Part shown: one piece after another, positions 1 to 6,216 of the stretch
Layout of the letters: every line of letters begins with the position of its first letter
Numbering within the stretch: position 1 is the first letter of the stretch
DNA from: Desulfurobacteriaceae bacterium
GTDB taxonomy: Bacteria; Aquificota; Aquificia; Desulfurobacteriales; Desulfurobacteriaceae
DNA length: 9,270 bases
Direction: 5' to 3'
Assembly: GCA_027064485.1 (NCBI GenBank)
Contig: JAMOPR010000223.1
Span: 1-9,270, forward strand
Notes under the pieces: model-generated
What the model saw: only the letters and a program-made list of their open reading frames with translations
What the model was told of the DNA's origin: nothing
Database searches by the model: none
Made by a program: the position numbers and the translations under genes

Positions 1-277
1 TCATTATTTCTTGGTAACTTTCAAGGGCTTTATTTCTTATCTCCACCAGCAAACGAAGGGAAATATCAGCTTTTTCGATAGTATATACTGCCCGCTGCAA
101 ATTTTCCACTTTCCCAGAAGCCAATTGCTTTTCTACAGCTCTGGCTTCTAACTGGTCACTATTAACGTCCTTCAAAAACTCCTTAAAAATCTCACTAAAT
201 CCTTTCTCTTTACCAGTCTTCTCTTCAGAATTTAAACTAAGTAAAGAAGGTGCATTAACGTCAAACTCAACCTTCAT
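1..277 (-). CDS. fliE: FliE, MS-ring/rod junction protein (3' end cut by window edge)
   Basis: FliE is a small helical protein in the periplasm that joins the MS ring (FliF) to the proximal rod; it is exported through the flagellar type III apparatus and is needed for export of the other rod proteins. Reading down from the ATG at 277-275 gives 92 codons with no stop before the window edge. The C-terminal half has the family signature: an amphipathic helix (about residues 60-80, VYTIEKADISLRLLVEI) followed by RNKALESYQEIM, matching the usual RNK-x-x-x-AYQEIM ending. Family members normally end a few residues after EIM, so only about 3-6 residues are missing. The N-terminal 40 residues are variable, as usual. 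It is the last gene visible in the flgB-flgC-fliE trio, 15 bp after the flgC stop, with a good AAGGGAG ribosome binding site. The recognition is firm; the exact end lies outside the window. Confidence 0.95.
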   Translation of the reverse strand, partial: MKVEFDVNAPSLLSLNSEEKTGKEKGFSEIFKEFLKDVNSDQLEARAVEKQLASGKVENLQRAVYTIEKADISLRLLVEIRNKALESYQEIM

Positions 278-284
278 TCTATAT

Positions 285-291
285 CTCCCTT
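285..291 (-). promoter_or_regulatory. Ribosome binding site of fliE
   Basis: Read on the minus strand, AAGGGAG lies 7 nt before the ATG at 277. It sits in the 15 bp between the flgC stop codon and fliE and fixes the start of fliE. Confidence 0.75.
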
Positions 292-292
292 A

Positions 293-700
293 TTAGGCTT
301 TAAGGATATCTACAGTGTTTAAAATCTCGTTCTTACAGGTATTAAAAGCAGTAAGGTTTGCTTCATAACTCCTCATAGCCGAAATCATATCTACCATTTC
401 CTTTAAAGGGTCAACGTTTGGAAGCCTAACGTATCCGTTTTTATCTGCAAGAGGATTTGCAGGGTCATACTTCATTTTAAACGGAGATGGGTCTTCCGCA
501 ATTTTCTTTACTCTCACTTCATACAAATTAACGTTCCCCTCTTTCTTCAAAACAGCTTCAAAAACAGGTAGTTTCCTTCTGTAAGGTTGACCGTTTTCAT
601 CAAGAGAATTGGCGTTAGCAAGGTTGCTGGAGTGAATATCCATCCTTACCCTTTGAGCTATCATACCTGTAAGGGATATCTCAAGCCCTTTAAAAATCAC
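293..700 (-). CDS. flgC: FlgC, proximal rod protein
   Basis: FlgC is a component of the proximal rod of the flagellar drive shaft, crossing the periplasm above the MS ring. The 135-residue product has the normal family length. The N-terminal rod/hook signature is clear: ISLTGMIAQRVRMDIHSSNLANANS (residues 9-33, with the SSNLANA core), followed by the Y-R-R-K-x-P-V-F-E stretch typical of FlgC. The C-terminal D0 helix is equally typical (about residues 91-120: YVRLPNVDPLKEMVDMI, then MRSYEANLTAFN). The start is a GTG at 700-698, chosen because a near-perfect AAGGGAGG lies 5 nt upstream and because it puts the D0 helix at the right distance from the N-terminus. The gene begins 2 bp after the flgB stop, and the ribosome binding site lies inside the end of flgB, so translation of the two is probably coupled. 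A cysteine near residue 122, in the C-terminal helix, is a minor oddity. Confidence 0.97.
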   Translation of the reverse strand: MIFKGLEISLTGMIAQRVRMDIHSSNLANANSLDENGQPYRRKLPVFEAVLKKEGNVNLYEVRVKKIAEDPSPFKMKYDPANPLADKNGYVRLPNVDPLKEMVDMISAMRSYEANLTAFNTCKNEILNTVDILKA

Positions 701-702
701 GG

Positions 703-1074
703 CTACCTCCCTTGAATACTCAGTTTAAGCTTACCCAACTCTTTCCTAAGAACCTCGTTCAGAGTCCTTACCATTATCGCAGTTTCAGCCAACTTACCCA
801 ACTCTTTATCAAGATTAACCTTATTTCCGTCATAACCGCTCACGTCCTGAACTTCTACTTCTTTAAGTTTCTCCTCTCCCGAAGGGTCGATATGTTTCGG
901 GTCCGTCTTCTTTAAAGGAATAGAAGCTTCCAATTCCTTTTCAAATACCAAATCCTTGGGCTTGTAAAAGGGAGTGTCAGCATTGGCAATATTACTCTGT
1001 ATAACTTTTGAACGGTCAAAATAGTAGGCTCCCCACTTTTCTATAACATCCAATTCACCAAAAATCCCCTTCAT
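703..1074 (-). CDS. flgB: FlgB, proximal rod protein
   Basis: FlgB is the innermost proximal rod protein, assembled next to FliE and FlgC. The 123-residue product is of normal to slightly short length. The rod-protein signature VIQSNIANADTPFYKPKDL (about residues 25-43) is a textbook FlgB motif. The K-T-D-P-K-H-I segment further on corresponds to the conserved 'T-x-P-x-H' region of the family, and the acidic/hydrophobic C-terminal part (KVNLDKELGKLAE, then MVRTLNEVLRKEL) is the D0 helix. The ATG at 1074 overlaps the stop codon of the upstream TPR gene as ATGA. A GGAGG core (1079-1083) lies 4 nt upstream of the ATG. Overlap upstream and a 2-bp gap to flgC downstream place it firmly in the same transcript. 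Confidence 0.97.
   Translation of the reverse strand: MKGIFGELDVIEKWGAYYFDRSKVIQSNIANADTPFYKPKDLVFEKELEASIPLKKTDPKHIDPSGEEKLKEVEVQDVSGYDGNKVNLDKELGKLAETAIMVRTLNEVLRKELGKLKLSIQGR
706..713 (-). promoter_or_regulatory. Ribosome binding site that fixes the GTG start of flgC
   Basis: AAGGGAGG on the minus strand lies 5 nt before the GTG at 700 and sits inside the last codons of flgB. This near-complete match to the anti-Shine-Dalgarno sequence supports the non-ATG start. Confidence 0.8.
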
Positions 1075-3005
1075 CTAACCTCCCCCTGCATCTTAGCATC
1101 ATCATAAATCAAAGCAGCAAGCTTTGAAAAATCATCCTTACACAATTTCAAAGTAGGCACAACTTTTTCCGCATCTTCCAATTTTCCTAATCGAACTGCC
1201 GAAATTACAAAGTAGCTATAAGTATAACAATCCTTCTCGCTTCCTTCCAGAAGCCACTTCGACAAAGAGTAAGAAAAGCTGTAACCCTCCTTCAAAAGCG
1301 CCGAATCCAAGAATTTATCGATTGCCGCTCTAACAATCATTGAATTTCTATACCTCTTTATAAGAGCTTTATCTCCCTTCAAAAGATTAAAAGCATCATT
1401 AATTTTTCCCTTTTCCGAAAAATAATAAACTTCTATAGCTTTCACTTCTACATCGCTTTCCGAACACGCTGATTTCAAAGGTTCAATTCCATTCACATCT
1501 CTACCAGGCAAAAACATATTTATTTCATACAGCAGCTTCCAATAGTCACACCTATTTTTATCCTTCACTTTACTCAAAAACTTGAGCGCATCCTTAAATT
1601 CCTTATCTTCAAACAAAGCCCGAGCCATTAAAATTATATCCTCATCCGTATTCCACTTCCTTATCATAAAATTCAAAAGATTTATTCTAAGCTTCCTCAT
1701 ATCACACATCTTAAGGTCTGAAACTATTTTCAGAAGCACTTGCCTGCTGAAAATCTCCTGAAAAAATTCAGGATTTGACCTGTAAAGTTCACACATCTTT
1801 TTAGCAGGAAGGGACAAAAGATATGGAGACCAAAGAAAACGGAAAAATTCTCTCTGTTCATACTTTACCTGCTGAGGGAAAACGAGGGAAACCTCCCAAG
1901 TGAGCCTCTTAAAAACAACGTCTGGAGCTCCCAGCTTAAAAACCAAGTATCCCAAATCGGCAAGAGCATAGACTCCAACATAGGTGGTTCTGTAATTTAC
2001 CAGTATTTGAGCAACATACTTTACAGGGTCTTTAAAAGCTTTATCCTTTGTAAGCTCCGTTCTATATTTAATCTCCGGATGCTTCATCATAGGAATTATC
2101 TTTAAACGGGCAACGTGTGCTTCCTGCGTTTTTGGATAATCCCTTATCACCGAATAGTAGTAAACGAAAGCCAACTTCCTGTTTCCCCTCCTCAGCTCTA
2201 TGTCCCCTAACCTCAGAATAGCTTTTCTTATTATTGAATGGTCTTTAGTAAGGCTAAGAATTCTCCTAAAAAGTTGCTCTGCAAACTTTAAATTTCCTGT
2301 TCTGTAAACGTTTTCAGCAACGTAGTAATAGTATTCCGGATTATCTATTAAGTAGTTTTCATACTGTCTATAAACCTTAAAGAAAAAAGGCAGAGCTTCT
2401 TTATACCTGCCTTTGCTAAACAACATCAAACCTCTAACAAATTCCAGTTCTTTGTCTTCCTGAGGAGTTATAAAGTTAGAAGTGGAAACGATTATGTAAT
2501 ACTCATCTGCCATATCGGGTCTTCTTATCCACACCGCAGTTCTTATAATCCCTATCGTAGTTTCAATCTTTTGTTCTTCCGTTTTTGCAGCTAAAAAAGC
2601 AACCCTGTATAGAGTTAAAGCCTGCTCGTAAAATTTAAGCGCCTCATAAATTTTGGCTTTAGTGTAATAATACTCCCAGGGAAGTGCTTCATTTTCTTTG
2701 AAAGTCATAAAGTAGAGTTGAATATAGTTCAGTGCTTGCCACAAATACTTTTTATTTCCCGTTTTTCTCCCTATGGCATAGTAAGTTTTCGCAAGCATCA
2801 ACAATGATTTTCTATAAAACGGAGAATTGGGCTTTAAAGCTTTTAGAAAATACTCCAAGGCAGTAGAGTAAGAACCTATCCTATACTGCTTTAAACCTTT
2901 TTGGAAAAGAACCTTTTCTTTATCTACAGTCAGTGTTTCACCGCCAAAGGAACATTGCAAAAAGAAAAGGGAAAAAATAAATACAAAAAAAAACAACTTC
3001 CTCAT
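1071..3005 (-). CDS. Secreted tetratricopeptide-repeat protein in flagellar operon, possible periplasmic motor scaffold
   Basis: I do not recognise a named family. The 644-residue product starts with MRK and a run of about 13 hydrophobic, Phe-rich residues (4-16), then Q-C-S-F-G-G, which fits a Sec signal peptide cut near residue 21 (S-x-G). The cysteine at 18 does not sit in a proper lipobox. The mature protein is almost wholly helical, with TPR-like hairpins at about residues 32-60, 112-141, 186-215, 224-253 and 261-291 (the G-x-Y/L-x-x-A-L/E-x-F/Y pattern, e.g. GSYSTALEYFLKAL and GNLKFAEQLFRRIL). The second half is more degenerate but still helical. Six cysteines occur only in that half, at 405, 434, 486, 514, 593 and 622. 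The start is 3 bp after the FliK-like gene's stop, with a weak AGAGTG upstream; the end overlaps flgB by 4 bp. Position and predicted location suggest a periplasmic partner of the rod, motor or stator, like PflA of Campylobacterota, but this is inference from architecture. A general envelope TPR adaptor is the alternative. Confidence 0.75.
   Translation of the reverse strand: MRKLFFFVFIFSLFFLQCSFGGETLTVDKEKVLFQKGLKQYRIGSYSTALEYFLKALKPNSPFYRKSLLMLAKTYYAIGRKTGNKKYLWQALNYIQLYFMTFKENEALPWEYYYTKAKIYEALKFYEQALTLYRVAFLAAKTEEQKIETTIGIIRTAVWIRRPDMADEYYIIVSTSNFITPQEDKELEFVRGLMLFSKGRYKEALPFFFKVYRQYENYLIDNPEYYYYVAENVYRTGNLKFAEQLFRRILSLTKDHSIIRKAILRLGDIELRRGNRKLAFVYYYSVIRDYPKTQEAHVARLKIIPMMKHPEIKYRTELTKDKAFKDPVKYVAQILVNYRTTYVGVYALADLGYLVFKLGAPDVVFKRLTWEVSLVFPQQVKYEQREFFRFLWSPYLLSLPAKKMCELYRSNPEFFQEIFSRQVLLKIVSDLKMCDMRKLRINLLNFMIRKWNTDEDIILMARALFEDKEFKDALKFLSKVKDKNRCDYWKLLYEINMFLPGRDVNGIEPLKSACSESDVEVKAIEVYYFSEKGKINDAFNLLKGDKALIKRYRNSMIVRAAIDKFLDSALLKEGYSFSYSLSKWLLEGSEKDCYTYSYFVISAVRLGKLEDAEKVVPTLKLCKDDFSKLAALIYDDAKMQGEVR
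1079..1087 (-). promoter_or_regulatory. Ribosome binding site of flgB
   Basis: AGGGGGAGG on the minus strand ends 4 nt before the flgB ATG at 1074. It is embedded in the last codons of the TPR gene and confirms that flgB starts within the ATGA overlap. Confidence 0.75.
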
Positions 3006-3008
3006 CGT

Positions 3009-4715
3009 TTACACTCTAATTTCCAGAGAACCTTTTTCTCTTTCAAGCTTTCCAGAATAAACGGGCTTCCCTTTAACTTTGAAAGACAGAACACCGCCCA
3101 ATCCCAAAGAACGAACGATACTTCTAACTTCTTCTATCAGAGCAGAATCAACCAAAGAAGAATCCGAAAAGTTCAATTGCAAATTGATAAAACCCGGACG
3201 ATAGGCAGCCTTCATGGAAAACTGATTCAAGTTGACTTCAAACTGGGACACAGTTTTAAATAAGGCACTACCGTTTTCCAATTGAGAAGATTGCTGATTG
3301 GAAGAGTTACCACTTCCACCATCAGAATAGGAAAGATGAGAACCAACCGTGCTGGGCAAGTTTACGTTTTGGTTCGATAAACTATCCAAGGAATGCATTA
3401 AGTTTCCGTCCTTCCTTTCGATATCCAAAGGTTTAAACGTTAGAAGATTGTTGTTCGATTCAGGTCTTTGATTTTCAAAACTTTTTTCAAAACTTTTGAG
3501 TATATCCTCCTTTAAAGGCACAATTTCACTGTTACGTTCAAGTTTAAGCGACTGCTCTTTAAAGGTTTCTCCCTTTTTTACCGTTTTAAACAAAACCTTC
3601 TTTAAATCGTTCTTTTTGTTTTCTGAAATGACAGCAACCCTTTTTAACTTTTCATCCATTTCTTTTTTATTTTCGGAAGCTGCAATTAACAAAGCTTCAA
3701 TTTTTCTTGGATTTACTATCCTTAAACCTTTTAACTGTTCACTTTCAGCAGTATCAACTTCCTTTGACAAATTAACAGAAGTTCCTATACCAACCAGTTC
3801 TCTTTTTAAACTACTCTTAAGTTCATCTTCTTTACTTTTCACTTTAAGCGCTTTCCCTAAAAACTGAACTACAGGTTTTAAATCCAACGTCTTTTTCAGC
3901 TTTCTATCACTCAAACTAACCGTTTTTTTCACTACCCCAATTTCTGATTTCAAACCAGTTAACTTTCCTTTCGTAAAATACTTAAACTCTTTCGATTCCT
4001 TACCATCCACCAGCTTAACCGCTTTTTTCAACGATTTAGAGTTAACCTTTAAATCAACCTTCCGTTTTGCAACGCTCTTACCCTTTAACTCAGTTAGTTT
4101 TCTTAACACTTGTTTCAAATTCTCTATTTTTACTCTGGCAGTTTTTGTCTCATCAACCGAGGAAGTGTGGAAACTTTCTAACTTCCGAGCTTCAAGATTT
4201 CCCACCAAGTGAACGAAATTCTCTCCATGATTTTCTTTTTTTCTCAGCGAATTCAGTTTTTTCAAATCATCCTTTCTTCCTTCCAATCTACGTTGCAAAA
4301 CCTCTTTGCCGTCAAAAGAATTACGCTTTTCCTCTTCTAAAGCGAGTTTAGAAACTGTTACTTTAACGTAAAGCCTTCTACCGTCAGTCAAAATATTTCG
4401 AACAGCCTTAAACTTTCCACGTGCCGAAAACTTTTCCACTTTTTTGGAGAAAAACTTTCCCTTTCCTCTAATAGGTTCCGATTTCTCTGTTTTCTTCTCC
4501 AAAAGGTGAAAAATTAAAGCCTCAGAAGAAACAATTTTACTCGGCTGAACATTCTTTTCCTTTACTTCACTTAACTGTTTGCCAAAAAGAGAAAGCAAAT
4601 CTTCAAAGTTACTACCAGCAAAATCACTCAAAACCTTATCATTAGCCTTTTTACCTTTTAATCCGACACCACTACATTTATTTCCCGAGAAAAGCAACGA
4701 AAGTAAATTTACCAT
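3009..4715 (-). CDS. Lysine-rich flagellar protein, probable divergent FliK (hook-length control)
   Basis: Probable hook-length control protein, assigned by layout and position rather than strong sequence similarity. FliK is an exported ruler that ends hook growth and switches the export gate to filament substrates through its C-terminal domain. The 568-residue product has three parts. Residues 1-438 are very rich in Lys, Glu, Ser and Leu, with low complexity and probably disordered or loosely helical. Residues 439-490 are a Ser/Asn/Gln/Gly linker with almost no lysine. Residues 491-568 look globular: strand (FINLQLNF), helix (SALIEEVRSIVRSLGL), strand (GVLSFKVKG), then a short strand. This strand-helix-strand order resembles the FliK C-terminal domain, but the usual L-x-P-x-x-L-G motif is not evident. 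There is no signal peptide, no tryptophan and one cysteine (C14). The ATG at 4715 has AGGGGAG 7 nt upstream and lies 32 bp after the sigma-factor stop. It could instead be an unrelated exported or regulatory flagellar protein. Confidence 0.6.
   Translation of the reverse strand: MVNLLSLLFSGNKCSGVGLKGKKANDKVLSDFAGSNFEDLLSLFGKQLSEVKEKNVQPSKIVSSEALIFHLLEKKTEKSEPIRGKGKFFSKKVEKFSARGKFKAVRNILTDGRRLYVKVTVSKLALEEEKRNSFDGKEVLQRRLEGRKDDLKKLNSLRKKENHGENFVHLVGNLEARKLESFHTSSVDETKTARVKIENLKQVLRKLTELKGKSVAKRKVDLKVNSKSLKKAVKLVDGKESKEFKYFTKGKLTGLKSEIGVVKKTVSLSDRKLKKTLDLKPVVQFLGKALKVKSKEDELKSSLKRELVGIGTSVNLSKEVDTAESEQLKGLRIVNPRKIEALLIAASENKKEMDEKLKRVAVISENKKNDLKKVLFKTVKKGETFKEQSLKLERNSEIVPLKEDILKSFEKSFENQRPESNNNLLTFKPLDIERKDGNLMHSLDSLSNQNVNLPSTVGSHLSYSDGGSGNSSNQQSSQLENGSALFKTVSQFEVNLNQFSMKAAYRPGFINLQLNFSDSSLVDSALIEEVRSIVRSLGLGGVLSFKVKGKPVYSGKLEREKGSLEIRV
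3472..3497. repeat. Short 12-bp tandem duplication inside the FliK-like gene
   Basis: The plus strand has ttttcaaaactttt twice in a row with a 12-bp period. It keeps the reading frame and encodes the doubled peptide KSFEKSFE near residue 407 of the FliK-like protein, in its low-complexity part. It looks like a small replication-slippage duplication in a length-tolerant region. Confidence 0.6.
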
Positions 4716-4722
4716 CCCAAAT

Positions 4723-4729
4723 CTCCCCT
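4723..4729 (-). promoter_or_regulatory. Ribosome binding site of the FliK-like gene
   Basis: AGGGGAG on the minus strand lies 7 nt before the ATG at 4715, within the 32-bp space after the sigma-factor gene. This is the longest gap in the window. It holds no visible promoter or hairpin beyond this site. Confidence 0.75.
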
Positions 4730-4747
4730 ACAACGGCACAACTACTA

Positions 4748-5356
4748 TTATACAGAATTATCAAGGTAATCCCTCAGTTTTAGAATAGCCGCTTTTTTAA
4801 TTTGAGAAACCCTTGAAACGGAAACCCCCATAATCTCCGCAGCAGATTTTAAATCCAATTCTTCCACAAAAAGAAGTTGAAGAACAAGCTTTTCATTATC
4901 GTTCAACTTTGCAATTGCTTTAGCCAAAACTTCTTTTAAATCTTTCAGTATTACTAACTCTTCCGGAGAATCATCAGAAGCTAACGTATCACCTAAGGTC
5001 AAGGAACTATCATCTCCAAATAACTTTTCCTCTATGCTTAAAAATACAGCTGCTTCCTCTTTTACATCCTGCAAATCCCCGTTCTTTATCTTTTCTCTAA
5101 CTCCCCTCGGAACAAAATCAAGTTTACGGAGAAAATCAAGAATCTCCCCTCTGATTTTTATGTAAGCGTAAGTGGAAAAACGAGCTTTATTTTTATCGTA
5201 GTTTTCAATGGCTTTAATCAATCCTATAACGCCTACATTGACAAGTTCATCAAACTCTAAAACCCCTTCAGGCAGCTTTCTGTAAATTTTGTTAGCGACA
5301 TTCTTAACTAAAGGTAAATGTTCTTCTACTAACTCTTTTTTTGACTTTGTATACAT
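4748..5356 (-). CDS. fliA: Flagellar sigma factor, FliA (sigma-28) type, with sigma-3 domain reduced or absent
   Basis: This is an alternative sigma factor expected to direct RNA polymerase to late flagellar genes (filament, motor, chemotaxis). Sigma-2 spans about residues 12-85: HLPLVKNVANKIYRKLP, then FDELVNVGVIGLIKAIENYD, then the core-binding and -10-recognition part RFSTYAYIKIRGEILDFLRKLD, ending in FVPRGVRE. The R-G-E/A-I-L-D-x-L-R and D-x-V-P-R features are those of FliA/WhiG-type sigmas. Sigma-4 spans about 148-198 and includes the -35 helix-turn-helix DLKSAAEIMGVSVSRVSQIKKAA. The product is 202 residues, against about 235-240 for typical FliA. The shortfall falls between VPRGVRE and LSIEE, where the sigma-3 helix-turn-helix normally sits. 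The acidic linker after it (GDDSSLTLGDTLASDDSPEE) is present. Reading frame is continuous, so a frameshift is unlikely. It starts 8 bp after flhG. No FlgM anti-sigma gene is visible here. Confidence 0.88.
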   Translation of the reverse strand: MYTKSKKELVEEHLPLVKNVANKIYRKLPEGVLEFDELVNVGVIGLIKAIENYDKNKARFSTYAYIKIRGEILDFLRKLDFVPRGVREKIKNGDLQDVKEEAAVFLSIEEKLFGDDSSLTLGDTLASDDSPEELVILKDLKEVLAKAIAKLNDNEKLVLQLLFVEELDLKSAAEIMGVSVSRVSQIKKAAILKLRDYLDNSV

Positions 5357-5358
5357 AA

Positions 5359-5371
5359 CCTCTACTACCTT
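5359..5371 (-). promoter_or_regulatory. Unusual ribosome binding region of the sigma-factor gene
   Basis: On the minus strand the flhG end and sigma start read AAGG-TAG-TAGAGGTT-ATG. AGAGG is only 2 nt from the ATG, too close for good use. AAGG is 10 nt away and overlaps the last codon of flhG. No other start codon exists before the conserved sigma-2 domain. This suggests weaker initiation, or initiation coupled to translation of flhG. Confidence 0.5.
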
Positions 5372-6216
5372 AAAAAGCGGAATAATTTTGTTATAAAGCC
5401 TTCTTTAGCCTCGTCTTTAATTACCTCCCCAACCTCAAGCTGAACCATTTTCTTTATTTCAAGAGAATAAGGGTCAGAGGGATAATCTCTTAGGATAATT
5501 TTCTTTTTAAGTAAACACTCTCTCACCCTTTTGGAAAAAGGCAAAATCCCCACCAAAGGCAAGTTTAACCCTAAAAACTCTCTGGCAGACCTTTTCAATC
5601 TCTCGTATGTGCTATACCCTTCCTCTTTTGAAGAACACATATTAACAACTACCTTAAAGGAACCGTAACCGTAGAGCCTATACACCGACTTAATAAAAGC
5701 ATAAGCATCCGTTAACGCCGTTGGCTCAGGTGTAGTAACGATATACGTGGCGTCGGCTATACGAGAAAATCCCACAGTTTGCTTGTTCAAACCTGCAGCG
5801 TTGTCTATAACAACGTAATCGTAGTCGTAGAATTTCTCCTCCAACTGGTAAATAAAATCGCTGGATTCAAAAGAATCAAACTCCATAAGGCTTTCTATTC
5901 CAGAAAATCCCAAAATAACGTCAAAACCTAAAGCTTTTTGAATAACATTTTCAACTCGCTCACCTTCAAGTAAAGACTTCAAAGTTTTGTTCGGTTTCAA
6001 GTTTAAAACAACGTGAACGTTACCAAGCCCAATATCACAATCAAGCAGAAGAACTTTTTTATCAAAATAGGTAGATAGCGCGTAAGCCATAGAAACCGAC
6101 ACGCTTGTTTTCCCAACTCCTCCTTTACCGCTCGATACAGTTAAAATCTTGGAACGCCTTTTCTTCTTTTTACCTTTCTTAACAGCTCTTACTAAACTTT
6201 CTAACTGCCCGTTCAT
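5365..6216 (-). CDS. flhG: FlhG (FleN/YlxH), MinD-like ATPase controlling flagellar number
   Basis: FlhG is a MinD/ParA-type ATPase that dimerises with ATP on the inner membrane and, with FlhF, limits flagellar number and placement. The 283-residue product shows the deviant Walker A motif SSGKGGVGKTS (residues 28-38), switch I with D61 in LLLDCDIGLGNVHVVLN (56-72), and switch II with D138 in VVIDNAAGL (135-143). The last 11 residues, GFITKLFRFLR, look like the amphipathic membrane-targeting helix of the MinD family. The N-terminus normally carries a DQAxxLR motif that activates the FlhF GTPase. Here it reads GQLESLV (3-9), keeping only the Gln and the second Leu, and is followed by a strongly basic run (K13-R21). 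The ATG at 6216 directly follows the flhF stop (TAG-ATG) and has AGGGAAG upstream. Adjacent flhF and the sigma gene are the classic neighbours. Confidence 0.95.
   Translation of the reverse strand: MNGQLESLVRAVKKGKKKKRRSKILTVSSGKGGVGKTSVSVSMAYALSTYFDKKVLLLDCDIGLGNVHVVLNLKPNKTLKSLLEGERVENVIQKALGFDVILGFSGIESLMEFDSFESSDFIYQLEEKFYDYDYVVIDNAAGLNKQTVGFSRIADATYIVTTPEPTALTDAYAFIKSVYRLYGYGSFKVVVNMCSSKEEGYSTYERLKRSAREFLGLNLPLVGILPFSKRVRECLLKKKIILRDYPSDPYSLEIKKMVQLEVGEVIKDEAKEGFITKLFRFLR

Noticed and set aside
712..915. Plus-strand open frame opposite flgB
   Set aside because: Antisense to a clear flgB, short and without features.
2940..3005. Lipoprotein signal in the TPR protein (Cys18)
   Set aside because: The residues before the cysteine are F-L-Q, and Gln at -1 does not fit a lipobox. 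A signal-peptidase I site at S-F-G is more plausible.
2901..3263. Plus-strand open frame across the junction of the TPR and FliK-like genes
   Set aside because: It is antisense to two well-supported minus-strand genes and the product is low-complexity Lys/Arg/Asn/Gln-rich with no domain. It is a shadow frame.
3496..4351. Plus-strand open frames opposite the FliK-like gene (3496-3867 and 4067-4351)
   Set aside because: Ser/Phe/Leu-rich products mirror the Lys/Glu-rich coding strand. No ribosome binding site or recognisable domain supports them.
4716..4747. Promoter or terminator between the sigma and FliK-like genes
   Set aside because: Only 32 bp, occupied in part by the ribosome binding site; no convincing -35/-10 pair and no stable hairpin with a T-run.
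4579..4788. Plus-strand open frame across the sigma/FliK-like junction
   Set aside because: Short, antisense to both genes, with no supporting start signal or similarity.
4748..5356. Frameshift or pseudogene as the cause of the short sigma factor
   Set aside because: Sigma-2, the acidic linker and sigma-4 are all in one continuous frame with conserved motifs, so an in-frame loss fits better.
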